This document shows, piece by piece, positions 52,418 to 60,898 of a stretch of 64,000 bases of DNA. The notes under the pieces are model-generated. The model was not told the DNA's origin. It searched no databases and was given only the letters and a program-made list of their open reading frames with translations. Within the stretch, counting starts at the first letter, position 1. Each line of letters opens with the position of its first letter. The stretch lies in contig JBMYRH010000004.1 of the NCBI GenBank assembly GCA_049602155.1, forward strand, positions 293,199-357,198. Reading direction: 5' to 3'. The position numbers and the translations under genes were made by a program. This stretch comes from JBMYRH01 sp049602155. GTDB lineage: Bacteria; Myxococcota_A; UBA9042; PHBI01; JBMYRH01.

Positions 52418-53206
52418 TTATCCGGTGATCTTGGGATCAAACTGTGCCCCGAGGGGGCAATGGTCGGAGCCCATGTCGTTCGGAGAGATCCACGCATCTT
52501 GCAAATGTGCCATTGCACCTGGAGACGCGAGGACGTAGTCGATCCGCCACCCCACGTTGCGCTCACGGACACCGAAGCGCTGGCTCCACCAAGTGTATGC
52601 GCCCTCCACGTCTCCATGGACGTGCCTAAAGGTGTCTGTCCAACCGTTGTTCAACCAACGGTCCAGTTCAGCGCGCTCCTCAGGCAGGAACCCCGAGGTC
52701 TTGTGGTTAGTCTTGGGCCGGGCCAGGTCGATCTCACGGTGCGCGGTGTTGAAGTCGCCGAGGACGATGATCGGCGCACCGGCCGCGCGAGACTCCTCGA
52801 GCATGTCGAAGACCCTGCGGTAAAAATCGAGTTTGTAGGGGACCCGACTCTGGTCGCGGTTCTTACCGCTGCCGTTCGGGAAGTAACCATTGACCACCCG
52901 AAGCTCGCCGAAGCGCGCAACTTGAAGGCGCCCCTCCACGTCAAAGCGCTCCTCCCCCATGCTGGTCTCCAAGCTGTCCGCGGCGGTCCGGCTGTAGAGC
53001 CCGACACCGCTATAGCCTTTGCGCTCTGCGGGGTTCAGCGCAAAGTGCCACCCCTCGGGCTCTAAGAGTTCGGCAGACAGCTGCTCGGCCAAAGAGCGCG
53101 TCTCCTGCAAGGCGACAATGTCGGAGTCGCACGCTTGAAGCCAATCCAGGAAGCCCTTCTTTGCGGCTGCCCGGAGTCCATTAACGTTCCAAGAGGTGAT
53201 CTTCAT
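52418..53206 (-). CDS. xthA: Exodeoxyribonuclease III
   Basis: 262 residues, full family length. Cleaves DNA at abasic sites and trims 3' ends in base excision repair. The endonuclease/exonuclease/phosphatase motifs are intact: ITSWNVNGLRAA (Asn), VALQETR (metal Glu), GYSGVGLYS, VVNGYFPNGSG, VLGDFNTAH (Asp, Asn), WRIDYVLAS and SDHCPL with the general-base Asp and His. Transcribed toward the Sel1 gene. Confidence 0.94.
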   Translation of the reverse strand: MKITSWNVNGLRAAAKKGFLDWLQACDSDIVALQETRSLAEQLSAELLEPEGWHFALNPAERKGYSGVGLYSRTAADSLETSMGEERFDVEGRLQVARFGELRVVNGYFPNGSGKNRDQSRVPYKLDFYRRVFDMLEESRAAGAPIIVLGDFNTAHREIDLARPKTNHKTSGFLPEERAELDRWLNNGWTDTFRHVHGDVEGAYTWWSQRFGVRERNVGWRIDYVLASPGAMAHLQDAWISPNDMGSDHCPLGAQFDPKITG

Positions 53207-53308
53207 GGCCGCGCATGCTGCCGAGTCCCGCCCGGGTTGGCAACCTGCTTCCGAAGAGATGCGACAAGCTGATGACTCTGCCTTTATTAACGACTAAGGT
53301 TCGCCGCG

Positions 53309-54184
53309 ATGGAGACCTCCTCCCCACAGAACAGCTTCTCCCGAAGGGTCCAAAAGAGTGGCCCTATGATCGCCGTCGAGCTGCGCCCTCCGCGCACAGA
53401 CCTCGGCGATGAGGCCAGTCGAGACGCCTGGATGGGGCTCCACTCTAGCGTGCGAAGGCTCCTCGCGAAGGGCACCCCGATGCTCTTGACGGATGGCGCC
53501 GTCGGGACGGCTGAGGAGGAGAACCTGCACCACTTGGTGACGAACCTAGACGATGACGCACCCCGCGAGCTGGTCTGCCCGTTCCTCACGACCAAACACA
53601 CCTTGGAGTACTGCGAGTGGTACGCAGCGCGAGCGCTTGATGCGCGCTGCGATAGCCTCACGGTGCTTGGTGGTGACAAGCACGCCGGCGCACCTCGCTG
53701 CGTCCCACATGGCTACGTACTCCGGCAGCACCTCCGCGCACGGTTCCCCGAACTTCAACTGGGAGCATGGGCCAACCCTCATCGAGGGCTTGAAGAGCAG
53801 GCCGACTTCGTCGCGAACGCCACGTACACCGCCGACTTCTTCCTGACCCAGCTGGTGAGTCACCACGACATTGAGCGCGTGCAAGGCTTCCAAGCGGCGC
53901 TCAAGCAGCGAGATGTCACGACACCGGCGGTGTGGGGCGTCTTCTTCTACCGAAGCGCCAATCGCAAGACGCTAGAGCGCCTCAGTCAGTTCTTCCCGAT
54001 CCCTGTCGAGGCCATCTTGAGCGACTTCGACTCCGGGATGAGCCCCGTTGAAGTGTGCGCCGCGACGATCAAAGCCCTACGCGATGTGGGCGCCGAGAAG
54101 GTCTACGTCTCAAACCTTCACCCCGAGCGAGCGGCTCAGCAACTTCGCGCTATCACAGCCGCAGTAGAGGTCGCGACCGCCTAA
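53309..54184 (+). CDS. Stand-alone methylenetetrahydrofolate-reductase-family protein
   Basis: 291 residues, about MetF length. TIM-barrel MTHFR fold: MIAVELRPPRTDL keeps the catalytic Glu, and LTVLGGDKHAG is the equivalent of the family G-D-x-P strand and keeps Asp. ADFFLTQLVSHHDIERVQGF and VWGVFFYRSANRKTLERLSQ fit later strands. The ordinary R-D-R-N loop is not seen, so the folate or electron donor may differ. ATG 53309 has AAGG upstream; ATG 53366 would start directly at the barrel. The stop interlocks (CTAA) with that of the convergent cohesin-like gene. Confidence 0.72.
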   Translation: METSSPQNSFSRRVQKSGPMIAVELRPPRTDLGDEASRDAWMGLHSSVRRLLAKGTPMLLTDGAVGTAEEENLHHLVTNLDDDAPRELVCPFLTTKHTLEYCEWYAARALDARCDSLTVLGGDKHAGAPRCVPHGYVLRQHLRARFPELQLGAWANPHRGLEEQADFVANATYTADFFLTQLVSHHDIERVQGFQAALKQRDVTTPAVWGVFFYRSANRKTLERLSQFFPIPVEAILSDFDSGMSPVEVCAATIKALRDVGAEKVYVSNLHPERAAQQLRAITAAVEVATA

Positions 54185-54810
54185 GGGGCCAACTGGAGCG
54201 TCTGCCCCACGGTGCGGAGCGTCAGAGGCTGCGCCGTAGACGACGTCGCGGTCAACGCATCCAGCTGTACCTGACTACCCGCCACAGGTCGCCGCGCCTC
54301 GAAGACGAGCGCCCCTAAGGCCCCCGCCAGGGCGGCGTTCGGGTTTGACCCGTGGTACATCATCAGCGTCGCCACACCGTCTGCCGTCGTGACGTCCGGC
54401 GGGTTCGTGGCGAGCGAGTGCCCGAGTGACCCTATCGCCTTCGCTGGGGGCGACATCAGAGGCGCGCAAGGCGCCCCACCTGGGGCGCAGACCGTGCTCT
54501 CGATCCCGAGGAACCGGAGATCCGCGGGGGACCATCGCACCTGGAACTGCAACCCACTGGCTGACTCCGAGCTCCCCGCTACGTCGAGGTCCAAGGGGCA
54601 CGTAAGGCGTGCTCCGGTCTCTCCACTGAGTCGGCACCAAGCGTTCAGGGTGTCTCCGCCAGCCTCCTCTTTCACCACGGGTGGCGCCTGAGCCACAGGG
54701 GCTGAGGCCATGGGCGTCGGGGTTGAGGTAGGCGCGTTGACCTGGCCTTGACAGGCCACCAACCCGGCCCAAGCGATCGCGATGAGCGTTTGACTGACTA
54801 GGAGCCTCAT
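54181..54810 (-). CDS. Cohesin-like lipoprotein
   Basis: 209 residues from the ATG in the ATGA overlap with the giant Cys-repeat gene. Lipobox LVAC (LIAIAWAGLVAC). A Pro/Thr/Ala linker (about 25-50) leads to one beta-sandwich of cohesin type: RLTCPLDLDVAGSSESASGL, FQVRWSPADLRFLGIES, then GALGALVFEARRPVAGSQVQ. A related domain ends the upstream giant protein. Cohesin-like domains bind partner modules, so these two may belong to one surface complex. Confidence 0.7.
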   Translation of the reverse strand: MRLLVSQTLIAIAWAGLVACQGQVNAPTSTPTPMASAPVAQAPPVVKEEAGGDTLNAWCRLSGETGARLTCPLDLDVAGSSESASGLQFQVRWSPADLRFLGIESTVCAPGGAPCAPLMSPPAKAIGSLGHSLATNPPDVTTADGVATLMMYHGSNPNAALAGALGALVFEARRPVAGSQVQLDALTATSSTAQPLTLRTVGQTLQLAP

Positions 54811-57800
54811 GGACACACCGTAGGTGAAGTGTCGAGGACGACGACGCCGTCCTCGAGGACGGGCGCAAGCGGCGCGGTGTCCAGGTCATCAGCGACGACC
54901 TCGGTCATATGGATCGGCGTCGCTGCTGCTGGTTCCACATTCGAGAGGAGCATGTAATGCACGTGGAAGACGAGCGTCTCATCGCCTTCATCCAAGACCC
55001 CGTCAACGATCGGCTCTGGGGCCCCGTCAGTGTAGACGAAGATGGTCATGTCCCCTTCCCAATCGTCGGAGCCTGATCCAGGCCCTGTGTTGTACAAGTG
55101 CGCGTAGTCGAGACAGAACCCGGGGAATGAGGGGTGCTCCGTGCACGTCGGATAATAACCAGGCGCCCCAAAGCTCCCCATGTACTCAGGGTACGTCTGA
55201 TACAGCGGGTCCGCGAAGGGAGGCGTGACCGTGGGGTCTTGCCCACCATCGGTGAAGTAGACGAGTTGGACCGCCGAGGGATCCCAACTGAAGTAAAACT
55301 GTAACGTGCCGCTTGGCGACACGGCCGCGCAGCGCCGCGCCACGTGCAGCTCGCAGTAGCCGTAAGTCCCAGCGTCGCCAGAGGCGTGGCAGAGGACGGG
55401 GGAGCCACCACAATCGGGGACCTCCTGCCCCTCACAGACACCGGCCCCACAGCTGTCGTTCGTCGTGCAAGGATCACCGTCATCACACGTCGAGCCATCT
55501 CCTACGGGCCCCTCTACACAGCCCCCAATCTCGTCGTCACAGGCGACAACCAGACACGGACCTGAAGGCTCCCCACAATCAATCGGCTCTCCGACCTGAC
55601 AACTGCCATTGTCACAGCTGGATTGGCCGTCGCAGGGACCCGCCGCACCGTCACCACAAGGGCTGCCGTTGGGCTGTGACGCAGTGATCGAGCAGCCCCC
55701 GGTCCCTTCGTCACATGAAACCAAGGTGCACACGTCATCAGTCTCGCATACGACCTCGGTCCCGATGCATTGCCCTGCCTCGCACTGGTCACTCGACGTA
55801 CACAGGTTCGTGTCGTCACAGGGTGTGCCATCGGAGTAGGTGTTCAATATGCAGCCGCCACTCTCTGGGTCGCAGCTGGCGGACGCACAAGACGTCGCAT
55901 CACCGCAGTCAAGCGCTTGACCGACACAGCCGCCCCCCTGACACACCTCGTCTTCCGTGCAGAGGTCACCGTCGTCGCAAGGCTGCCCCTCATCGACACT
56001 GACGGACACACACTCACCCGTCGCCGGGTCACAGGAGTTCAACGCACAGGTGTCCGGGCTCCCCGGGCAGACGACAGCCTCACCCACACACTCACCGCCA
56101 AAGCATCGTGCATTGCTCGTGCATGCATCGCCGTCCTCACACGGCGTCTCGTCGGCCGCGAAGCTCACCACACACGAGCCCCACTCAGGATCACAGGCGA
56201 CGACCTCGCAGGGGCCCACTACGACCGCACTACAGTCGACAGGCACACCGAGGCACTCACCGTCATCACAGGTTGACTCGGTGGTGCATCCGTCTAAGTC
56301 GTCACACACCACGCCATCCGCGGCGCTCGTGACGTTGCAGCCCGTCGCGGGATCACAGCTCGCGACCTGACACGCCTCGGCGTCATCCTGACAGTCCACA
56401 GGGGTCCCGATGCACTGGCCGTCCTCGCAGGTGTCTTGCCCGGTGCAAAGGTCACCATCGTCGCACTCATCAGCCTCTTCGAAGGGGATCACGACGCACT
56501 CGCCTGTGTCCGCATCGCAGCCTCCTGCGGCGCAGTCCTCCTCCTCCAAGTCACAATCTTTCGCCTCACCAGAGCACACGCCGAAGCCGCAGAGGTCCCC
56601 GAGCGTACAGACGTCCCCGTCGTCACACGCTGCCCCTTCGTTGATCGCAGACGAGTAGCACCCGCCAAACGACGCGAGGCACTCACCGACCGCGCATTCA
56701 GAGTCAAACGCCTCACAGTTCAGCGGCGCACCGCCGACACATGCACCGCTCTCACAGGTCTGGGCCAGCGTGCATGGGTCGCCGTCTTCACATGGATCCC
56801 CGTTGGCCGTGACGTCTGGCACACACGCGCCGTCCAGTGGCTGGCATACACCTGATGTGCAAGCCTCATCCAAAAATGAGCAGTCCTTGGCGAGCCCCAC
56901 GCAGACACCGTCCAAGCACGCGTCCTGGATCGTGCACAGGTCACCGTCCCCGCAGGGCGTCCCAGTGTCCGGTAAGGTCTCGCAGGCGCCTGTCTCCAAG
57001 TCACACCCCGTGTTGTCGCACGGACCGTCCCCCGAAGTATCGCAAGGCACGATCGTCACGGGGTCCACGGCGCAGACCCCCTCGACGCAGTCCAGGGAGC
57101 CATCACACAGACCCTCGGTCTGGAAAGGAGCGCAGTCTGCAATCGTGGCGCATTGGCAGCCGGGGTTGAGCGTGTGTTGGCACCCGACATTGGGCACGCA
57201 GGCATCGTCCGTGCACGCCAGCCCGTCGTCACAGCTGAGGGCATCCCCTGAGACGCAACCACCGCTCGCCGCGTCACAGCTCTCTTCGCCGTTACAGGGC
57301 TCACCGTCGTCGCAGACTGGAGCGGGCCCGGTCACGCAATTTCCGCTCTCCGCTTCACACTCCGTGACGCCATCGCAGGGGTTCTCATCCTGACAATCCA
57401 CCGGTTCACCCGGCACGCAGCCACCGGCCTCGTTGTCACAGACCTCGATGCCGTTGCACGGCGCCAAGTCGTCGCAGACGAGCGCGGTGCCGGGGAGGCA
57501 GCCTCCAGTCGCGGCGTGACAGCTCTCGACCCCATTGCAAGCCTGCCCGTCGTCGCAGAGCACTGGATCGCCCGCTAAACACTCGCCCGTCGCCACGTCA
57601 CAGGACTCCACGCCGTTACAGAGGTCGCCGTCGTCACACGCTGGCGCGTCTCCAGGGAGGCACGCCCCGGTCGCGGGATCGCAGCCCTCGACGCCGTTAC
57701 AGAGGTCACCGTCATCACACACAGGTGCGGCGCCGCTAAAGCACTCGCCCGTCGCGGCGTCGCATGCCTCAAGGCCATTGCAAGCGTCGCCATCGTCGCA

Positions 57801-59294
57801 GGAGACCGGTTCGCCAGAGAGGCACTCACCGGTGGCCGCATCACAGGTCTCGAGGCCGTTACACGGTAGCGCGTCATCGCAGACGACGGCCTCACCAGCC
57901 AGGCACGCTCCGGTCACGGCGTCGCAGCTCTCAATGCCGTTGCATGGGTCCGCATCGTCGCAGGCGGGAGGCTCACCGGCCAGGCAGGCCCCCGTCCCAA
58001 CTTCGCAAGTCTCGACACCGTCACAGGGGTTGCCGTCGTCGCAGACGATCGGGTCTCCCGGGATACAGGCCCCGGTCTGACTATCGCAGGACTCGAAGCC
58101 GTTACAGGGATCGGCGTCGTCACACACGATGGGCGCGGTGCTCGTGCACTCCCCCGTCACACCGTCACACGACTCGACGCCGTTGCAAGGGTTGCCATCA
58201 TCGCAGACCTTGGCCTCGCCCTGGAGACACTGACCGGTCTCGCCGTCACAGAACTCGACGCCGTTACAGGCCTGGCCATCATCGCAGAGCTCAAGTTCTC
58301 CGCTGACGCAGAGCCCTTCAGCACAAAGATCTCCCTTCGTGCACATGTCGCCGTCTTCACAGGAGGTCCCCACAGGGAGCGCCTGAGCGACACAGGCCCC
58401 CTCGACGCACGCTCCAAGGTTGCAGGGGTCGTCAAGCTGACTGCAGTTAAGCTCCTGTCCGCTCACACAGACACCCTCCGCGCAAGCGTCGAAGTCTGTG
58501 CACGGGTCGCCGTCATCACAGGCCACCTCATCGTAGGTCGCCTTCACCACGCACTCGCCGGTCTCGGCCTCACAGCCATAGCTCGCGCACGTCGTATCCA
58601 GCGCGGCGCACGTCACCGGCTCGGCGACGCATGCCCCCGCCACACATTGATCTCCCGATGTGCACGCCTCACCGTCATCGCAAGCCACTCCGTCCTCAAA
58701 CACGGCGCTGATGCACGCCCCGTTACTGGGATCACAGGCGCCCGCGACACACGCTTGGTCCAGCGCACTGCAGTCGGTCATGGTTCCGACACAGGCACCG
58801 TCTACGCAGGCATCGTCGACCGTGCAGTAGTCCTCGTCATCGCAGCTCCCCTCCATGACGACGTGCACGCAGGGCTCGTCGCCCTCTTTGGGGTCACATG
58901 AGTCCTGAGTACAAGGGTTACCGTCATCACAGCTCCGCACCACACCGGCGCACACACCGGCCGAGCATACGTCGTCCTGGGTGCAAGGCGCTTGGTCATC
59001 ACACGCGGCACCATCCTCGGCTACCACCGCGAAGCAGGTGCCATCATCTCCGCAGCGTGCCGTCTGGCAAGCGGCAAGCGTGTCAGACAGCTCCACCACG
59101 CACCCTTCATCGCTCGTGCACCCCGTGGGCCCCGTCGTCGTGTCTGGATCCGGAGTGATCAGCGGGTCATTGCTCGCACCGTCCGTCGTGGGCGCCCACC
59201 CATCGGGCGCTTCGGTCGCTGTGCCACAGGCCCATAGGCAGGCTCCGCTGAGGAGCCACACGGCGAGAGCGCGTGCGTGCGCGGCGCTCAACAT
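54807..59294 (-). CDS. Giant Cys-repeat lipoprotein with terminal cohesin-like domain
   Basis: 1495 residues, lipobox LWAC (VWLLSGACLWAC). After a short Thr/Pro linker the chain is built from units C-D-D-G-x-x-C-T-x-x-D-x-C-x3-x-C-V-G. The centre (about 337-687) is an uninterrupted array of 13 units of exactly 27 residues, C-D-D-G-x-x-C-N-G-x-E-x-C-x4-G-x-C-x7. The last 200 residues form a non-repeat beta domain with SGTLQFYFSWDPSAVQLVYF, related to the cohesin-like protein downstream. No catalytic site is visible. It looks like a stiff, disulfide-rich, possibly calcium-binding surface stalk that presents the terminal domain. Confidence 0.85.
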   Translation of the reverse strand: MLSAAHARALAVWLLSGACLWACGTATEAPDGWAPTTDGASNDPLITPDPDTTTGPTGCTSDEGCVVELSDTLAACQTARCGDDGTCFAVVAEDGAACDDQAPCTQDDVCSAGVCAGVVRSCDDGNPCTQDSCDPKEGDEPCVHVVMEGSCDDEDYCTVDDACVDGACVGTMTDCSALDQACVAGACDPSNGACISAVFEDGVACDDGEACTSGDQCVAGACVAEPVTCAALDTTCASYGCEAETGECVVKATYDEVACDDGDPCTDFDACAEGVCVSGQELNCSQLDDPCNLGACVEGACVAQALPVGTSCEDGDMCTKGDLCAEGLCVSGELELCDDGQACNGVEFCDGETGQCLQGEAKVCDDGNPCNGVESCDGVTGECTSTAPIVCDDADPCNGFESCDSQTGACIPGDPIVCDDGNPCDGVETCEVGTGACLAGEPPACDDADPCNGIESCDAVTGACLAGEAVVCDDALPCNGLETCDAATGECLSGEPVSCDDGDACNGLEACDAATGECFSGAAPVCDDGDLCNGVEGCDPATGACLPGDAPACDDGDLCNGVESCDVATGECLAGDPVLCDDGQACNGVESCHAATGGCLPGTALVCDDLAPCNGIEVCDNEAGGCVPGEPVDCQDENPCDGVTECEAESGNCVTGPAPVCDDGEPCNGEESCDAASGGCVSGDALSCDDGLACTDDACVPNVGCQHTLNPGCQCATIADCAPFQTEGLCDGSLDCVEGVCAVDPVTIVPCDTSGDGPCDNTGCDLETGACETLPDTGTPCGDGDLCTIQDACLDGVCVGLAKDCSFLDEACTSGVCQPLDGACVPDVTANGDPCEDGDPCTLAQTCESGACVGGAPLNCEAFDSECAVGECLASFGGCYSSAINEGAACDDGDVCTLGDLCGFGVCSGEAKDCDLEEEDCAAGGCDADTGECVVIPFEEADECDDGDLCTGQDTCEDGQCIGTPVDCQDDAEACQVASCDPATGCNVTSAADGVVCDDLDGCTTESTCDDGECLGVPVDCSAVVVGPCEVVACDPEWGSCVVSFAADETPCEDGDACTSNARCFGGECVGEAVVCPGSPDTCALNSCDPATGECVSVSVDEGQPCDDGDLCTEDEVCQGGGCVGQALDCGDATSCASASCDPESGGCILNTYSDGTPCDDTNLCTSSDQCEAGQCIGTEVVCETDDVCTLVSCDEGTGGCSITASQPNGSPCGDGAAGPCDGQSSCDNGSCQVGEPIDCGEPSGPCLVVACDDEIGGCVEGPVGDGSTCDDGDPCTTNDSCGAGVCEGQEVPDCGGSPVLCHASGDAGTYGYCELHVARRCAAVSPSGTLQFYFSWDPSAVQLVYFTDGGQDPTVTPPFADPLYQTYPEYMGSFGAPGYYPTCTEHPSFPGFCLDYAHLYNTGPGSGSDDWEGDMTIFVYTDGAPEPIVDGVLDEGDETLVFHVHYMLLSNVEPAAATPIHMTEVVADDLDTAPLAPVLEDGVVVLDTSPTVCP
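57234..58286 (-). repeat. 13 tandem 81-bp coding repeats
   Basis: Exactly 1053 bp = 13 x 81 bp inside the giant lipoprotein gene, each encoding 27 residues of the form CDDG-x-PCNG-x-ESCD-x-TG-x-C. There is no indel across the array, although the copies have diverged in sequence. Confidence 0.85.
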
Positions 59295-59448
59295 GTTGTC
59301 TTCAACTCTGGCAACAGCTCACCTCAGTGCTCGCGACACCAGTACCTTCGGGGGGAGTTCGTGCGGTACGCTCTCAACCACACACCCCTTGCTACTGAGC
59401 ATTTAACTTGGCAGAAAACGGGATTGCGTTCCAGCGCAGGAGACCCTG

Positions 59449-59961
59449 GTGAGCGACGAACCGAGCCCCCACGGGGCACTGACAGCGGCCAATGCGCGTG
59501 TCCATGCGGAGATCGAGGACGCCCTCCTCAGCTTCCTAGAGGGGATCACGGCGCTTAATGACGCGCACGCAACCGCGGCCTGGGATCGCTTCCTAGCGGC
59601 GTTTGAGCGCCATGCGCGGTTTGAAGAGGCTGAGATCTTTCCGAGGTATGAAGACCTCGGACCGCGCCCTCGGGGCCAAGGCCTGGAGCTCTTCGAAGCC
59701 GACCATGTCTCCCTTGAAAAAGTCATACGAGCGGCTGTGAGCGCCATCGCCATGATCCGCGACGCGACGACAGACAAACGGCGCGTCATGATCACGCAGC
59801 TTGGCGCCCTCTTGCGTGTCCGAAACATCCTCGAACATCACACGCTGCGTGAAGAGCGCTTCCTTTATCCAGCCTTGGAGGCATCGCTGCCCAACTCAGC
59901 TCAAGCAGCGTTGGCCAACGCACTTACGGGAGCACATCCGTCCGATCAATCGTCAGAGTAA
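59449..59961 (+). CDS. Hemerythrin-like protein
   Basis: 170 residues from GTG 59449, with AGGAG 7 nt upstream. Four-helix hemerythrin (HHE) fold with candidate di-iron ligands His in NARVHAEIED, His and Glu in FERHARFEEAEIFP, His in EADHVSLEKV and His in ILEHHTLREERFLYPAL. The bacterial forms bind O2 or handle iron and oxidative or nitrosative stress. The 38-nt 3' overlap with the convergent lipoprotein gene is unusual. The 154-nt gap on its left holds the promoters of this gene and of the giant lipoprotein, with no motif I can name. Confidence 0.82.
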   Translation: MSDEPSPHGALTAANARVHAEIEDALLSFLEGITALNDAHATAAWDRFLAAFERHARFEEAEIFPRYEDLGPRPRGQGLELFEADHVSLEKVIRAAVSAIAMIRDATTDKRRVMITQLGALLRVRNILEHHTLREERFLYPALEASLPNSAQAALANALTGAHPSDQSSE

Positions 59962-60781
59962 ACGCTCCGTCCGTTGCTCCCTCAGGTCCGACGACGGCGA
60001 TCAGCCATTGAAGCGGCGCCTGTAAGTTCTGGAGGTACACCGACTCAGGCTCTCCTGCGTCGCCGACCTTGGAGTACGTGCAATCGCTGACGGCAGGGAC
60101 AGCGGGTGGCATGTAAAAGACACCGGGCTCAAGCGCGAACGCATAGACGTTGAGGTCGACACCCGCTTCAGGGGTCACGGTGATCTCCAGCTGGCTCGAC
60201 TTCTGCAGCAATTTATCCATCGCATAGAAGACCTGGTTGCCTGAGAAGTATTTACCCATCACGAAGGTCCAACAGGAGACTAGTGGCTCATCCCCCCAAT
60301 CGACATCGGCCGCAGCGCCGTCAGCGATGTCGCCCTCGAAGGTCTGATCATCGAGGAAGGGAAAGCGGGTGACCTCCGCCCCCCAGTCCGAGAGGCTGGG
60401 GATCTGACACAGCCCTTCGGCGGTGCAACTCTCGTAGTCGCCGCACTCACCGCAAAGGCCACCACAACCGTCATCGCCACATGCCCGCTGTTGGCACTGC
60501 GGATCACATTGGTCGGAATCGCAGACCCCATCGGCGTCGCTGTCAGAGTCACACAAGCCAGAGGCGTTGCAGCACCCAGAGAGGCAGTCCTCGACGGCCA
60601 AGCAGTTCGCCGTCAGCGCGCACCGCTCTGGGCAACTTCCCCCACAGTCAACATCAGACTCTGAACCATTTTGAAGACCATCGAGGCATGGATCGACATC
60701 GGCCCCACACGACGGCGTCGACATCGCGAGCGCGACGGCGAGTCCAACGACGGTTATCCAAGCGATACAAGAGCGTTGCAT
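59924..60781 (-). CDS. Cys-rich lipoprotein of unknown function
   Basis: 285 residues from ATG 60781, with AAGGAGG upstream; the open frame to 61021 is not used. Lipobox STPSC (VGLAVALAMSTPSC). Cys-rich knot (about 30-125) with the common myxobacterial pattern CLDGLQNGSESDVDCGGSCP and GDDGCGGLCGECG, then a beta-sandwich domain (about 130-285) resembling PPC-type modules. No catalytic motif. It is divergent from the homocysteine methyltransferase gene. Confidence 0.78.
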   Translation of the reverse strand: MQRSCIAWITVVGLAVALAMSTPSCGADVDPCLDGLQNGSESDVDCGGSCPERCALTANCLAVEDCLSGCCNASGLCDSDSDADGVCDSDQCDPQCQQRACGDDGCGGLCGECGDYESCTAEGLCQIPSLSDWGAEVTRFPFLDDQTFEGDIADGAAADVDWGDEPLVSCWTFVMGKYFSGNQVFYAMDKLLQKSSQLEITVTPEAGVDLNVYAFALEPGVFYMPPAVPAVSDCTYSKVGDAGEPESVYLQNLQAPLQWLIAVVGPEGATDGAFTLTIDRTDVLP

Positions 60782-60898
60782 GAGAGCCTCCTTACGCGAC
60801 CGCATGGTCCATACCACGGTTCCGAGTGTCACTGGGCCTTGACGGCGATCTACCCTTAGGATAGCGCCAGTTTGTCCATGTGCACGGAGCCCGGCACG

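Noticed and set aside
57234..58286. CRISPR-like regular spacing
   Set aside because: The 81-bp period is wholly coding, in frame, with no alternating repeat/spacer structure.
59295..59448. Sigma-54-like TGGCAG and TTGC upstream of the hemerythrin gene
   Set aside because: The spacing is 4 nt too long.
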